Assembly (NCBI GenBank): GCA_964580315.1
Contig: CAZOKH010000053.1
Location: 1-26,449, forward strand
Source of the DNA: CAZOKH01 sp964580315
GTDB lineage: Bacteria; Chloroflexota; Anaerolineae; Anaerolineales; Anaerolineaceae
Length of the DNA: 26,449 nt
Direction of reading: 5' to 3'
Of the stretch, positions 1-8,364 are shown piece by piece; the first letter of the stretch is position 1; every line of letters begins with the position of its first letter. Under the pieces are notes generated by a model. That model was not told the DNA's origin and made no database searches. It worked only from the letters and a program-made list of their open reading frames with translations. The position numbers and the translations under genes are program-made.

Positions 1-100
1 AGTGCGATTGGCACTTGATTTTTTGTGCTGATTTCACGAGGTCGGCACCTCTCGACTCGCAATCCGGGGCCAGCCTCCCCCGTCGAAGCCAGTCATCCCC
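1..100 (-). ncRNA. ssrA: tmRNA (ssrA), 5' part, truncated by the window edge
   Basis: Transfer-messenger RNA rescues ribosomes stalled on broken mRNAs and adds a degradation tag. Read on the minus strand, the RNA begins at about 100 with GGGGATGACTGGCTTCGACG, the conserved tmRNA 5' end that forms half of the tRNA-like domain. Next comes a GAGGTGCCGACCTC hairpin (helix 2 and pseudoknot 1 area), then an A-rich stretch and the resume region AAGTGCCAATCGCACT. Aligned to the E. coli resume site, the first tag codons are GCC AAT CGC ACT (Ala-Asn-Arg-Thr). The rest of the tag, its stop codon, the pseudoknots and the 3' tRNA half lie outside the window. It is divergent from corA. Confidence 0.88.
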
Positions 101-109
101 AGTGATCGT

Positions 110-115
110 ATTATA
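110..115 (-). promoter_or_regulatory. -10 box of the tmRNA promoter
   Basis: TATAAT on the minus strand lies 9 nt before the GGGG that begins mature tmRNA, so the transcript probably starts a few bases upstream and is trimmed by RNase P. No good -35 box is visible at 16-18 nt spacing. Confidence 0.55.
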
Positions 116-221
116 CCCTCTTTTTTTGTTTCACCATTCATTAAGTCCTTTTGGGTAGGATGGAGTAAAATTGATTTTTAAGCACACTGTCTTGGCCATC
201 TTCTCCCCAATTGGAGCATAT

Positions 222-1157
222 ATGCTGGAAATTTTTAAAACGACCGCGCAAGGGCTGGAAAGACAAGATGAAATTTCTGCCGGCTGCTGGATTAATGTAA
301 CCAACCCCGGTAAAGAAGAGATTACCCGCATCGAAAACCTGGATGTCCCTCTGGATTTCATCACCTACTCGCTGGATATGGATGAACGCCCAAGAACTGA
401 GCGCGAAGACAACGGGACGCTACTCATCCTTCTACGTATCCCTTATTTCGCGGGAAAAGATGTCGATGTACCCTACACGACTGTGCCGTTGGGCATCATC
501 TTGACAAATGACTGCATCATCACAATCGGAAAAGTAAAAAATGATGTAATCAATAAACTCACCTCAACAAAAGCCATTCGTGATTTGTCTACACGCAAAC
601 GGAATCGGTTCGTTCTGCGGATTTTATTATTAACTGCCAACACCTACCTCACTTACTTGTATGATATAAACAAAACTGTAGATATTTTGGAAGACCAACT
701 GACGCTGTCGATGAAGAACATTCATGTCCTTGAACTTCTTAAATATCAGAAAAGCCTGGTCTTTTTCACCACCGCCCTGAAATCCAATGAATTAATGCTG
801 GAAAGATTGCAGCGCACCCAGATTTTTCAAATGTTTGAAGAGGATAAGGACCTGCTGGATGATGTAATCATTGAAAACCAGCAAGCAATGGAAATGACCA
901 GCATCTACAGCAACATTTTAAGTTCCATGATGGATGCATTTGCCTCCATCATTTCCAACAACCTTAATGTGGTTATGAAATTTCTGGCTTCCATAACCAT
1001 TGTTTTAAGCATCCCAGCCATTCTCACCGGGTACTTCGGTATGAATGTGGCATTGCCCTTCCAGGGTAATCCGTATGCATATTTAATCATTATTGGAATT
1101 GGAATGGCAATCTCAGCCCTGGTCGTTTTCCTATTCATCAGGCGAGATTGGTTTTAG
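222..1157 (+). CDS. corA: CorA family divalent metal ion channel (Mg2+/Co2+)
   Basis: This 311-aa inner-membrane protein is predicted to import Mg2+ (or Co2+/Ni2+) as a homopentamer. Residues 1-250 form the cytoplasmic funnel with a long helical stretch. TM1 is at about 253-271 and ends in the signature YGMN-type motif, here Y271-F-G-M-N275. TM2 is at about 286-305, followed by the basic tail RRDWF. I chose the ATG at 222 because GGAG lies 5 nt upstream and because family members begin with a comparable MLxIxKT sequence. A TTG at 171 would add 17 residues, without a ribosome site. The gene is monocistronic or first in a loose plus-strand series; argF follows after 47 nt with its own ribosome site. 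Confidence 0.9.
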   Translation: MLEIFKTTAQGLERQDEISAGCWINVTNPGKEEITRIENLDVPLDFITYSLDMDERPRTEREDNGTLLILLRIPYFAGKDVDVPYTTVPLGIILTNDCIITIGKVKNDVINKLTSTKAIRDLSTRKRNRFVLRILLLTANTYLTYLYDINKTVDILEDQLTLSMKNIHVLELLKYQKSLVFFTTALKSNELMLERLQRTQIFQMFEEDKDLLDDVIIENQQAMEMTSIYSNILSSMMDAFASIISNNLNVVMKFLASITIVLSIPAILTGYFGMNVALPFQGNPYAYLIIIGIGMAISALVVFLFIRRDWF

Positions 1158-1204
1158 TCTTCATCAAAAATTCATTATCCATTAAATCAAATGAGGAGCT
1201 TATT

Positions 1205-2128
1205 ATGAAAAAAGATTTCATCGCCGTGTCAGATTATTCATCGCAGGATATTGAAAAAATTATTGATATTAGTCTTTCCCTAAAAGCTGAAAGGGCAAAG
1301 GGTCCTAATAAGCCCATCCTGAAAGATAAAGTTCTGGGAATGATCTTTCAAAAACCCAGCCTCCGCACTCGCGTCAGCTTTGACATGGCAATGCGCCACC
1401 TGGGCGGTGACGCGCTTTACCTCTCACCGGCAGAAATTGGCCTGGGACAACGCGAATCCATTGCAGATGTAGCTCGCGTTCTTTCAGGCTATGTTGAAGT
1501 TTTAATGGCTCGCGTATTTGATCACCAGCACGTGGTTGAACTGGCGAAATGGTCATCCATACCGGTCATAAACGGATTGAGCGATTACAACCATCCTTGC
1601 CAGGCAATGGCCGATGCCCTGACCGTTGTTGAGAAGTTTGGCAACATGCGCGGTCGAACGGTTTCTTTCGTCGGAGACGGAAACAATGTGGCGGTTTCCA
1701 TGATGCATGTTTGCGCGCAGTTAGGCGCTCATTTTGTCATCGCCAGTCCCGAAGGATATGATCTGCCAGAAAACGCCATTCAAATTGCAGAAAAAATTGG
1801 CAAGTCAACCGGAAGCCAGTTCAGGTTCCTGCGCGACCCCGACCAGGCAGTATCAGGCGCCGACGTGATTTACACTGACACATGGACCAGCATGGGACAG
1901 GAATCCGAAACGGAAAAGCGCAAACAGGTTTTTGGAAAATACCAGGTTAATGAAAAACTGGTATCACTGGCAAAGCCCGACGCCATTGTGATGCATTGTC
2001 TCCCCGCTCATCGCGGACAGGAGATCACCGATGAGGTTGCAGATGGTCCGCATTCTGCATTGTTCCCGCAAGCCCACAATCGCATGCACGCACAAAAAGG
2101 CATCCTGGCTTTCCTGCTGGCTGATTAG
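1205..2128 (+). CDS. argF: Ornithine carbamoyltransferase
   Basis: A 307-aa enzyme that joins carbamoyl phosphate and ornithine to give citrulline in arginine synthesis (or the reverse in the deiminase pathway). The carbamoyl-phosphate loop is S52-L-R-T-R56, followed by HPCQ at 130-133. The ornithine loop is DTWTSMGQ at 225-232, and the catalytic-Cys motif HCLPAHRG is at 264-271. These separate it from aspartate carbamoyltransferase. The usual STRTR loop reads SLRTR here. The ATG at 1205 is preceded by GAGGAG 7 nt upstream; the open frame runs further up, but into corA. No other arginine gene is nearby, so anabolic argF is likelier than catabolic arcB, though sequence alone does not settle it. 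Confidence 0.93.
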   Translation: MKKDFIAVSDYSSQDIEKIIDISLSLKAERAKGPNKPILKDKVLGMIFQKPSLRTRVSFDMAMRHLGGDALYLSPAEIGLGQRESIADVARVLSGYVEVLMARVFDHQHVVELAKWSSIPVINGLSDYNHPCQAMADALTVVEKFGNMRGRTVSFVGDGNNVAVSMMHVCAQLGAHFVIASPEGYDLPENAIQIAEKIGKSTGSQFRFLRDPDQAVSGADVIYTDTWTSMGQESETEKRKQVFGKYQVNEKLVSLAKPDAIVMHCLPAHRGQEITDEVADGPHSALFPQAHNRMHAQKGILAFLLAD

Positions 2129-2158
2129 TAATCCACTCTGGTCACAACTTACTCGAAA

Positions 2159-3628
2159 ATGGGAATGACAATGGATCGAAAAACGAAAATTGTTGCCACA
2201 ATTGGACCCAGTTCAGAACAGGATGCAGTATTACGCAGCCTGATCGAAGCCGGCGTTGATGTTGCACGTCTAAATTTTTCCCATGGCACCCACGAAGAAC
2301 ACGCTGTTCGCATTGAGAAAATCCGAAGATTATCCGATCAATTAAAAAAACCCATAACCATTCTCTTAGATTTGCAGGGCCCAAAATTGCGGGTTGGCGA
2401 CTTGCCTCCTGATGGAATTTGGCTTGAAACCGGGCAGCGTTTAGTGTTGTGCGCGCCTGACAAAGTGGAATGTACACTCAAATTGGAGCCCGGAAAAACC
2501 ATCATTCCGCTGGAAGTGCCCAACCTGGTTTCCGTCATTCAAAAAGGTAAACGTATTTTGCTTAATGACGGATACCTGGAACTGGAAGTTACAGATATCA
2601 AAGCAGATCAAATTGAAGCGCAAGTGATTCTGGGAGGTTTACTGACTTCTCACAAAGGCGTAAACCTTCCCGGAATCCCCATTCAAATTTCCAGCCTGCC
2701 CCCCAAAGACCAGGCAGATCTTGATTTTGGCTTGCGGGCTGGTGTGGATGCCATTGCCCTTTCATTTGTACGCACCCCTGAAGATGTCCTACAGATTCGC
2801 GATTACATTCAACGCGTTCATCCTCAAAAGACATCAACCCTTATCATCTCAAAGCTCGAACGTCCTGAGGCAATTGACAACCTGGACGAGATTATGAAAG
2901 TTACCGACGGTGTTATGGTTGCGCGGGGAGACCTGGCCGTTGAAACATCACCAGCCTATGTTCCCATTATGCAAAAGAGGATTATTGAGACGGCTAATTA
3001 TCATGCACGCATTGTGATCACCGCCACCCAGATGCTCGATTCAATGATCCAATATCCCCGCCCCACGCGTGCTGAAGCCTCTGATGTAGCCAACGCTATT
3101 CTGGATGGCACCGACGCCGTGATGCTTTCTGCCGAAACCGCGGCCGGCAAATACCCCCTCGAAAGCGTTCGCATGATGGTGGAAATTATCCGTGAAGCGG
3201 AGGCAAACTTCGCAAAATGGGGTCACTGCCCAACACTAGTCCCAGAACCCACTCAGGATGACGCCGTCTCCATCACCCGTGCCGCTCGCGAATTGGCGAA
3301 GGATCGAAACGTTGCCTGTATCGCAGTCTTCACACGCAGCGGAAAAACCGCCCGGTTGATGTCCAAAACTCGCCCCGATGTTCCCATCATTGCATTCACA
3401 CCTGAGATTACCACCTATCAACGCCTGAACATCCTATGGGGTATCACACCATTTCTGGTACCGTATGCCTCGAATGTTGAAAGCATGGTTTCACATGTCG
3501 AAGCAATCATGGTGTCAAACAAATTACTTCAACCCGGCCAACAATTTGTGTTAATCTCCGGTTTCCCGGTGGGTGAAATGCGCCCGCCCAATCTTGCCAT
3601 GCTGCACACCGTTGGCGACCCCATCTAA
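2159..3628 (+). CDS. pyk: Pyruvate kinase
   Basis: A 489-aa cytosolic glycolytic enzyme: PEP + ADP to pyruvate + ATP. The TIM barrel begins with KIVATIGPSS and RLNFSHG (37-43). The B domain spans about 75-173. The active-site segment is SKLERPEAIDNLDEI (231-245) with the catalytic Lys at 232, followed by MVARGDLAVE (253-262) and TATQMLDSM (288-296). The C-terminal domain (about 355-489) has FTRSGKTA. Where K+-dependent enzymes have T-K-G-P-E-I-R-T, this one reads L-Q-G-P-K-L-R-V, the pattern of K+-independent pyruvate kinases. ATGs at 2159, 2165 and 2171 are in frame. GGGA 6 nt before 2171 makes that one plausible too, and would shorten the protein by four residues. Confidence 0.93.
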   Translation: MGMTMDRKTKIVATIGPSSEQDAVLRSLIEAGVDVARLNFSHGTHEEHAVRIEKIRRLSDQLKKPITILLDLQGPKLRVGDLPPDGIWLETGQRLVLCAPDKVECTLKLEPGKTIIPLEVPNLVSVIQKGKRILLNDGYLELEVTDIKADQIEAQVILGGLLTSHKGVNLPGIPIQISSLPPKDQADLDFGLRAGVDAIALSFVRTPEDVLQIRDYIQRVHPQKTSTLIISKLERPEAIDNLDEIMKVTDGVMVARGDLAVETSPAYVPIMQKRIIETANYHARIVITATQMLDSMIQYPRPTRAEASDVANAILDGTDAVMLSAETAAGKYPLESVRMMVEIIREAEANFAKWGHCPTLVPEPTQDDAVSITRAARELAKDRNVACIAVFTRSGKTARLMSKTRPDVPIIAFTPEITTYQRLNILWGITPFLVPYASNVESMVSHVEAIMVSNKLLQPGQQFVLISGFPVGEMRPPNLAMLHTVGDPI

Positions 3629-3649
3629 CGTTCCACATGGACATTATTT

Positions 3650-4771
3650 ATGCAAATCAGAAAAATTAACCCCGAAAACCAATTGGACAAAAAGCTCTTT
3701 TCGCAATTTCCATTTGAGCTTTATAAAGATTCTCCCTACTGGGTGCCGCCGTTCTCATCAGAAATGAAATTGGTTTTTGACCGCAACAAGCATCCCTTTT
3801 ACCAACACTCTCAGGCCGATTTTTTTGTGGCTGAAAGCGAAGGACAGGTATTGGGAACGATTGCCGCGCTGCACAACAAGAATTATTGTGCCCATCACAA
3901 TATTCAAGTTGGTTTTTATTTTTACTTCGAATGTGTTGATGATTTGCAGGTTTCAAGGGGTTTGTTTGACGCCGCGGCCGATTGGGCTAAAAAACAAAAA
4001 TTGACATCCATTCGCGGTCCGCGTGGTTTTTTGCGATCAGACAGTGTAGGCTGCCTGATCGAAGGTTTTGATTATCGACCGGCGATTGGAATCGGCTACA
4101 ACTTGCCTCATTATCAAAAATTGGTCGAGGATTACGGTTTTCAAAAAATTACTGATCACCTATCGGGATACATGAATCAATCTCAACGCTTTCCCGATAA
4201 AGTGTACGAAATTGCAGAAAAGGTTAAACAACGCGGAAACTTCTGGGTAAAATCTTTTACCTCAAAAGCCGAGATGAAGAAATTTATCCCGATTGTTAAC
4301 AGGGTCCATCACGAAGCTTTTAAAAACAATCCCGGATACTATCCCTCCACCAGGGAAGAGTTCGAACTTTTAGCCCGCAATTTGATTGTGCTGTTTGATC
4401 CCAACCTTGTAAAAGCCATCATGAAAGGTGACGATGTCGCCGGATTCATTATCTGCTTTCCAGATTTCTCAAACGCTGTCCGTGAGATCAAGGGGAAATT
4501 GTATCCTTTTGGCTGGATCAAGGTGATGCAGGAAATGAAAAAGACGCGCGCCGTCACCGTCAATGGCGTCGGTCTTCTCCCTCAATATCAGGGATTGGGT
4601 GCAAATGCGCTCTTATACACCGAGTTGGAAAAAACCATTCGCCAGTACAAATTTGAGATTGCCGAAATCGTGCAGGTTGACGAAGCCAACTTCAAAAGCA
4701 AATCAGACATGGAAACCATGGGAGTCAACTGGGTGAAGCGTCACCGCTCCTACGGACTGGATATTTCATAA
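3650..4771 (+). CDS. YghO-like protein with two GNAT-type acetyltransferase regions
   Basis: A 373-aa soluble protein. The N-terminal half, with FPFELYKDSPYWVPPF (20-35), matches the conserved opening of the YghO-like GNAT family as I know it. The middle carries RGPRGF and the C-terminal half has a clear acetyl-CoA loop: VNGVGLLPQYQGLGANALLY, with the Q-x-x-G-x-G/A pattern. Two GNAT folds in tandem are therefore likely, the first probably without a working CoA loop. The substrate is unknown and the context (pyk upstream at 21 nt, small membrane protein downstream at 16 nt) does not reveal it. The ATG at 3650 starts the first conserved block; no strong ribosome site is visible. Confidence 0.7.
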   Translation: MQIRKINPENQLDKKLFSQFPFELYKDSPYWVPPFSSEMKLVFDRNKHPFYQHSQADFFVAESEGQVLGTIAALHNKNYCAHHNIQVGFYFYFECVDDLQVSRGLFDAAADWAKKQKLTSIRGPRGFLRSDSVGCLIEGFDYRPAIGIGYNLPHYQKLVEDYGFQKITDHLSGYMNQSQRFPDKVYEIAEKVKQRGNFWVKSFTSKAEMKKFIPIVNRVHHEAFKNNPGYYPSTREEFELLARNLIVLFDPNLVKAIMKGDDVAGFIICFPDFSNAVREIKGKLYPFGWIKVMQEMKKTRAVTVNGVGLLPQYQGLGANALLYTELEKTIRQYKFEIAEIVQVDEANFKSKSDMETMGVNWVKRHRSYGLDIS

Positions 4772-4787
4772 GCAGGAGATCCAAAAA

Positions 4788-5237
4788 ATGAATCAGAGAA
4801 CCAGGCTGCTTGTAGCAAGATTTTGTATCGGCCTGGTTCTTTTGGTTAACATAAATTGCGCCGTTCAATATCTTTTAAAACCCGATTTTTTTAGAATTGG
4901 ATTTGAATTAACGGGCAGTCCCGGAAGCGCCATGGTTCAAGGCATAGGATTATTGTTTATCATGTGGAATGTACCCTATGTCTTCGCACTATGCCAACCG
5001 GTAAAAAATCGGGTTTCCATGATTGAGGCGCTCATCATGCAATTAATTGGCGTGGTCGGCGAATCGATCTTATTAAGCCAGCTTACGGGTTCGCATCCGA
5101 ACTTGCATACCACTGTCAATCGTTTCATCCTGTTTGACAGCGCTGGTTTTTTTATGCTTCTAACAGCCTTTGGAATTACGCGCCATATCCCTTCAAGTAA
5201 TCAATCAAAGCCTGTAAACCGAGCAGATAACTGTTAA
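4788..5237 (+). CDS. Small integral membrane protein of unknown function
   Basis: A 149-aa protein with about four hydrophobic segments (roughly 8-26, 45-68, 80-98 and 112-130) and a polar tail. I do not recognise the family. The start has a good ribosome site (AGGAG, 7 nt before ATG) and follows the GNAT gene by 16 nt, so the two are probably co-transcribed. The last 62 bases overlap the 3' end of aroQ on the opposite strand. No terminator is visible between the two convergent units. Confidence 0.65.
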   Translation: MNQRTRLLVARFCIGLVLLVNINCAVQYLLKPDFFRIGFELTGSPGSAMVQGIGLLFIMWNVPYVFALCQPVKNRVSMIEALIMQLIGVVGESILLSQLTGSHPNLHTTVNRFILFDSAGFFMLLTAFGITRHIPSSNQSKPVNRADNC

Positions 5238-5646
5238 AACCAAACCCGCAAATTTGCCCCACACAAACCGGCGCAATCATGGAAACATGCCGAAACGCCT
5301 CCCTGGCATGGATATTGGACAAATGCACCTCAATCGTGGGAAGCTGCACTCCGCTGATAGCATCGCGAATGGCAATACTGGTATGGGTATAAGCGCCTGC
5401 ATTAATCAAAATGCCGTCCGCCCAGTTCTTCGCATCTTGAATCCTGTCAATGAGCACACCTTCGTGATTGGACTGCTCGATTTGCAATTGATAGTTATAT
5501 TCTGTTGCTTTTTCGCTCAATAATTGGTTGATTTCAGCCAGTGTGATTTTGCCATACACATCAGGCTCGCGCATTCCCAGCAGGTTAAGGTTGGGACCAT
5601 GCAAAACGAGAATTTTTTGACTTTGATTATTGGTTTCCGGATTCAT
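5176..5646 (-). CDS. aroQ: Type II 3-dehydroquinate dehydratase
   Basis: A 156-aa cytosolic enzyme, usually dodecameric, for shikimate step 3: 3-dehydroquinate to 3-dehydroshikimate. Visible motifs: HGPNLNLLG (16-24), the flexible lid with catalytic Arg26 and Tyr31 in R-E-P-D-V-Y, INAGAYTHTS (81-90), and EVHLSN with catalytic His108. Length is normal for the family. It is the last gene of the aro operon. Its ATG lies within the end of the aroK-aroB gene (20-nt overlap), implying translational coupling. Its own 3' end overlaps the convergent membrane-protein gene by 62 nt. Confidence 0.95.
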   Translation of the reverse strand: MNPETNNQSQKILVLHGPNLNLLGMREPDVYGKITLAEINQLLSEKATEYNYQLQIEQSNHEGVLIDRIQDAKNWADGILINAGAYTHTSIAIRDAISGVQLPTIEVHLSNIHAREAFRHVSMIAPVCVGQICGFGFNSYLLGLQALIDYLKGYGA

Positions 5647-7255
5647 AATTTTTTGCCGCTCCCGCTTGAAATAAAGCTTCTCTTACCATTCCTTCATCTA
5701 CCCGGTCATCCAAAACAACCCGACCAATGCACACCGGTAAAACCCACTTGAGTTTCTTCCCGGTTTTTTTCTTGTCGTGTGTCATCGTTTTAAGAATATT
5801 TTCCACTTGAGTTCCTTCAGGAATTGTGGTTGGAATATTCCAGGTGTTTAACAAGTTTTCGATCCTTTGAATTTCAGTAGTTGAAATGAGGTTCTTTCTT
5901 CTGGCAACCTCACAGGCAACCATCATCCCAATCCCTACCCCCTGGCCGTGTTTCAAACGGTAATTACTGATTGTTTCCAGTGCGTGACCGGTGGTGTGTC
6001 CCAGGTTTAGCACCGCCCGGATATTATTCTCAAATGGGTCTTTTTCAACAATTGATGTTTTGACCAGCAAGGATAGCCTAATCAACTCTGCCCCGATTGG
6101 TTTTTCCCACAACACAGAATAATTGCCATTGAGTTGCTTCAACAGTTCAAATAGAGATTTGTCAGCAATGATTCCGTGTTTGATCAACTCGGCCATCCCG
6201 GAACGCAATTCTTCCATGGGTAAAGTTCTCAACACACCCGGATCAATAAAGACCGCTGAAGGTTGTTTAAAACAGCCAACCAGGTTTTTTCCCTCAACAA
6301 GGTCAACGCCGGTTTTTCCCCCTACGCTGGCATCCACCATGGAAAGCAAGGTAGTGGGAACCTGGACAAATCGAATCCCGCGCATATAGGTGGCAGCCGC
6401 AAAACCGGTCATATCCCCAATCACACCCCCGCCCAGTGCTAAAAGCGTGTCGCCGCGGTCAAATTCAGCCTTTACCAATGCATGATAAATTCTTTCCATG
6501 CTGGCCAGGTTTTTATATTGTTCGCCATCCGGAAGGATAACCGGGCAAACTACATAACCGTAATCTTCAAGATATTTCTTAAGTCTTTCCAGGTACAGCG
6601 GCGCGATGGTTTGATTGGTCACAATCCCAATCCGGCTTCCCTTTTTCGCGCCGGTAGTATGAATGAAGCCCGCCGCGGCATCCATCATTCCCGTTCCAAT
6701 CCAAATGGGATACTCCCCACTGGTGTGGTGAACAACAATTTTTTGAGCATTCCAAATTTCAAGAATTTTGCCAACGACATCATTGGTGGTAATCGAATCA
6801 GTAATAATTTGCCATGGAATTGCTTCATAGGCAGACCTGCGTTGATTCAACAATTCTTCAACCCGTTCGATAGGCTGTTCAACCCTCAACAGCGGGCGTT
6901 CCCTTTTTTCATCTCCACTGACGCGCCTGAGAATTTCTTCACTCGATGCAGTCAGGCAAATGGTGCAAATTTCATCATGGAGCGCCAACACCCGGTTTTC
7001 AACATCAACCAGTGTTCCTCCGCCGGTGGCAATCACCTGCCCATTATTCTTAATCAATTCACCCAACAATTGACGTTCTGCCCCGCGGAACGCTTCTTCT
7101 CCTTCTTCGGCAAAGATCTGGCTGACTGTTTTGTGTAATCTTTTTTCAATTTCGTCATCCATATCGATAAAACGAAAATTCAATCTCTGCGCCGCCATTT
7201 TTCCAATGGTCGTTTTGCCGGTTCCCATAAAACCTGTCAGGACGAGATTCCTCAT
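5627..7255 (-). CDS. aroKB: Bifunctional shikimate kinase / 3-dehydroquinate synthase
   Basis: A 542-aa fusion covering shikimate steps 5 and 2. Residues 1 to about 170 are shikimate kinase: Walker A GFMGTGKTT (8-16), shikimate-binding Asp31 and Asp33, Arg57, GGG at 78-80 and the lid RERPLL. Residues from about 172 on are 3-dehydroquinate synthase: the NAD site GGGVIGDMTGF (275-285), VPTTLLSMVDASVGGKTG, and Zn ligands expected at Glu356 (AELIKHG), His420 (LGHTTGHALE) and His436. Both halves look complete, so both should be active. The start codon overlaps the aroC stop by 4 nt (ATGA). The two fused steps are not consecutive in the pathway. Confidence 0.95.
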   Translation of the reverse strand: MRNLVLTGFMGTGKTTIGKMAAQRLNFRFIDMDDEIEKRLHKTVSQIFAEEGEEAFRGAERQLLGELIKNNGQVIATGGGTLVDVENRVLALHDEICTICLTASSEEILRRVSGDEKRERPLLRVEQPIERVEELLNQRRSAYEAIPWQIITDSITTNDVVGKILEIWNAQKIVVHHTSGEYPIWIGTGMMDAAAGFIHTTGAKKGSRIGIVTNQTIAPLYLERLKKYLEDYGYVVCPVILPDGEQYKNLASMERIYHALVKAEFDRGDTLLALGGGVIGDMTGFAAATYMRGIRFVQVPTTLLSMVDASVGGKTGVDLVEGKNLVGCFKQPSAVFIDPGVLRTLPMEELRSGMAELIKHGIIADKSLFELLKQLNGNYSVLWEKPIGAELIRLSLLVKTSIVEKDPFENNIRAVLNLGHTTGHALETISNYRLKHGQGVGIGMMVACEVARRKNLISTTEIQRIENLLNTWNIPTTIPEGTQVENILKTMTHDKKKTGKKLKWVLPVCIGRVVLDDRVDEGMVREALFQAGAAKNYESGNQ

Positions 7256-8361
7256 CGTTTCATCTCCGCCAGAGAATCACCGCCCAATTTTTCAATCAGC
7301 TCCTGTGCCAGGGTAAAAGCAACCATTGCCTCACCCACCAGGCTTGCCGCTGGAACAGCGCACACGTCAGATCGCTGATATATTGGCGTGCTTGGTTTTC
7401 GCGTAAAGTAATCCACCGATTCGTGGACTGCCTTGGTGGTGGCAATTGGCTTCATGGCTGCCCGAATAACAATGGGTTCGCCATTACTTATTCCTCCTTC
7501 AATGCCTCCTGCGTGGTTGGTCTTACGCACGATTGAGCCGTCTTCAGCCGGATAAAGGTCGTCATGCGCCTGGCGTCCCCATTTTCGGGCTGTTTCAAAT
7601 CCATCACCGAATTCCACCCCCTTAATTGCAGGAATTGACATAATGGCCATCGCCAGTTTAGCGCTTAACCGCCGATCCCATTGCACATGACTCCCCAGCC
7701 CAACCGGCACCCCCAGGGCTATAATGGTAAACACCCCTCCCAGTGTTTCACCTTCTTCACCGGCTTTATCAATTGTCTTGATCATTTCAGCAACTGCTGA
7801 AGTGTCAGGGCAGCGCAATTCATTGATTTCGGCACTGCCAAAAAGGGCTGCATAATCCTGTCCCTGAACATTCGCTTTTACGCCGCCAATTTCTTCCACA
7901 TAACCGCCAATTTGAATACCAAAACTCATGAGCAGCTGACGGGCTACTGCTCCGGCCGCCACCCGCGCCGCGGTTTCTCTGGCGCTGGCGCGCTCCAGAA
8001 TTAAACGTGCATCATCCAATTGATATTTCACCATACCTGTCAGATCAGCATGACCCGGTCGCGGAACGGTTAAACGCTCCAACGAATCATTTTCCCATTT
8101 ATCCTGCCAGTTTGCCCAATCACGGTTATCAATTTGCAAAGCGATTGGCGCACCTGTTGATTTTCCTCTTAAAACACCGCCAATAATTCTGGCGCGGTCT
8201 TTTTCGATAGACATTCGTCCACCGCGACCATAACCTTTTTGCCTTCGTGCCAGTTCCAGGTTGATTTGTTCCTCGCCAATTTCAACGCCCGATGGATACC
8301 CGTCCAGGATCACGGTAAGGCATGGACCATGCGATTCGCCAGCAGTTAACATTCTCAACAT
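7252..8361 (-). CDS. aroC: Chorismate synthase
   Basis: A 369-aa FMN-dependent enzyme for the last common step: 5-enolpyruvylshikimate-3-phosphate to chorismate. It carries the three family signatures: GESHGPCL near residue 8, GYGRGGRMSIEKDRARI near 45, and a C-terminal segment with TNHAGGIEGGISNGEP and the R-x-D-V-x-A-V-P-A pattern. No fused flavin reductase is present, so reduced FMN must come from elsewhere. The start is preceded by GGAG. aroE ends 3 nt upstream and the aroC stop overlaps the aroKB start. Confidence 0.96.
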   Translation of the reverse strand: MLRMLTAGESHGPCLTVILDGYPSGVEIGEEQINLELARRQKGYGRGGRMSIEKDRARIIGGVLRGKSTGAPIALQIDNRDWANWQDKWENDSLERLTVPRPGHADLTGMVKYQLDDARLILERASARETAARVAAGAVARQLLMSFGIQIGGYVEEIGGVKANVQGQDYAALFGSAEINELRCPDTSAVAEMIKTIDKAGEEGETLGGVFTIIALGVPVGLGSHVQWDRRLSAKLAMAIMSIPAIKGVEFGDGFETARKWGRQAHDDLYPAEDGSIVRKTNHAGGIEGGISNGEPIVIRAAMKPIATTKAVHESVDYFTRKPSTPIYQRSDVCAVPAASLVGEAMVAFTLAQELIEKLGGDSLAEMKR

Positions 8362-8364
8362 GTT

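Noticed and set aside
171..221. Earlier TTG start for corA
   Set aside because: No ribosome site, and CorA proteins align from the ATG at 222, which has GGAG upstream.
6482..7138. 218-codon open frame on the plus strand inside the aroKB gene
   Set aside because: It is antisense to a clearly real gene, has low-complexity, family-free composition and no ribosome site.
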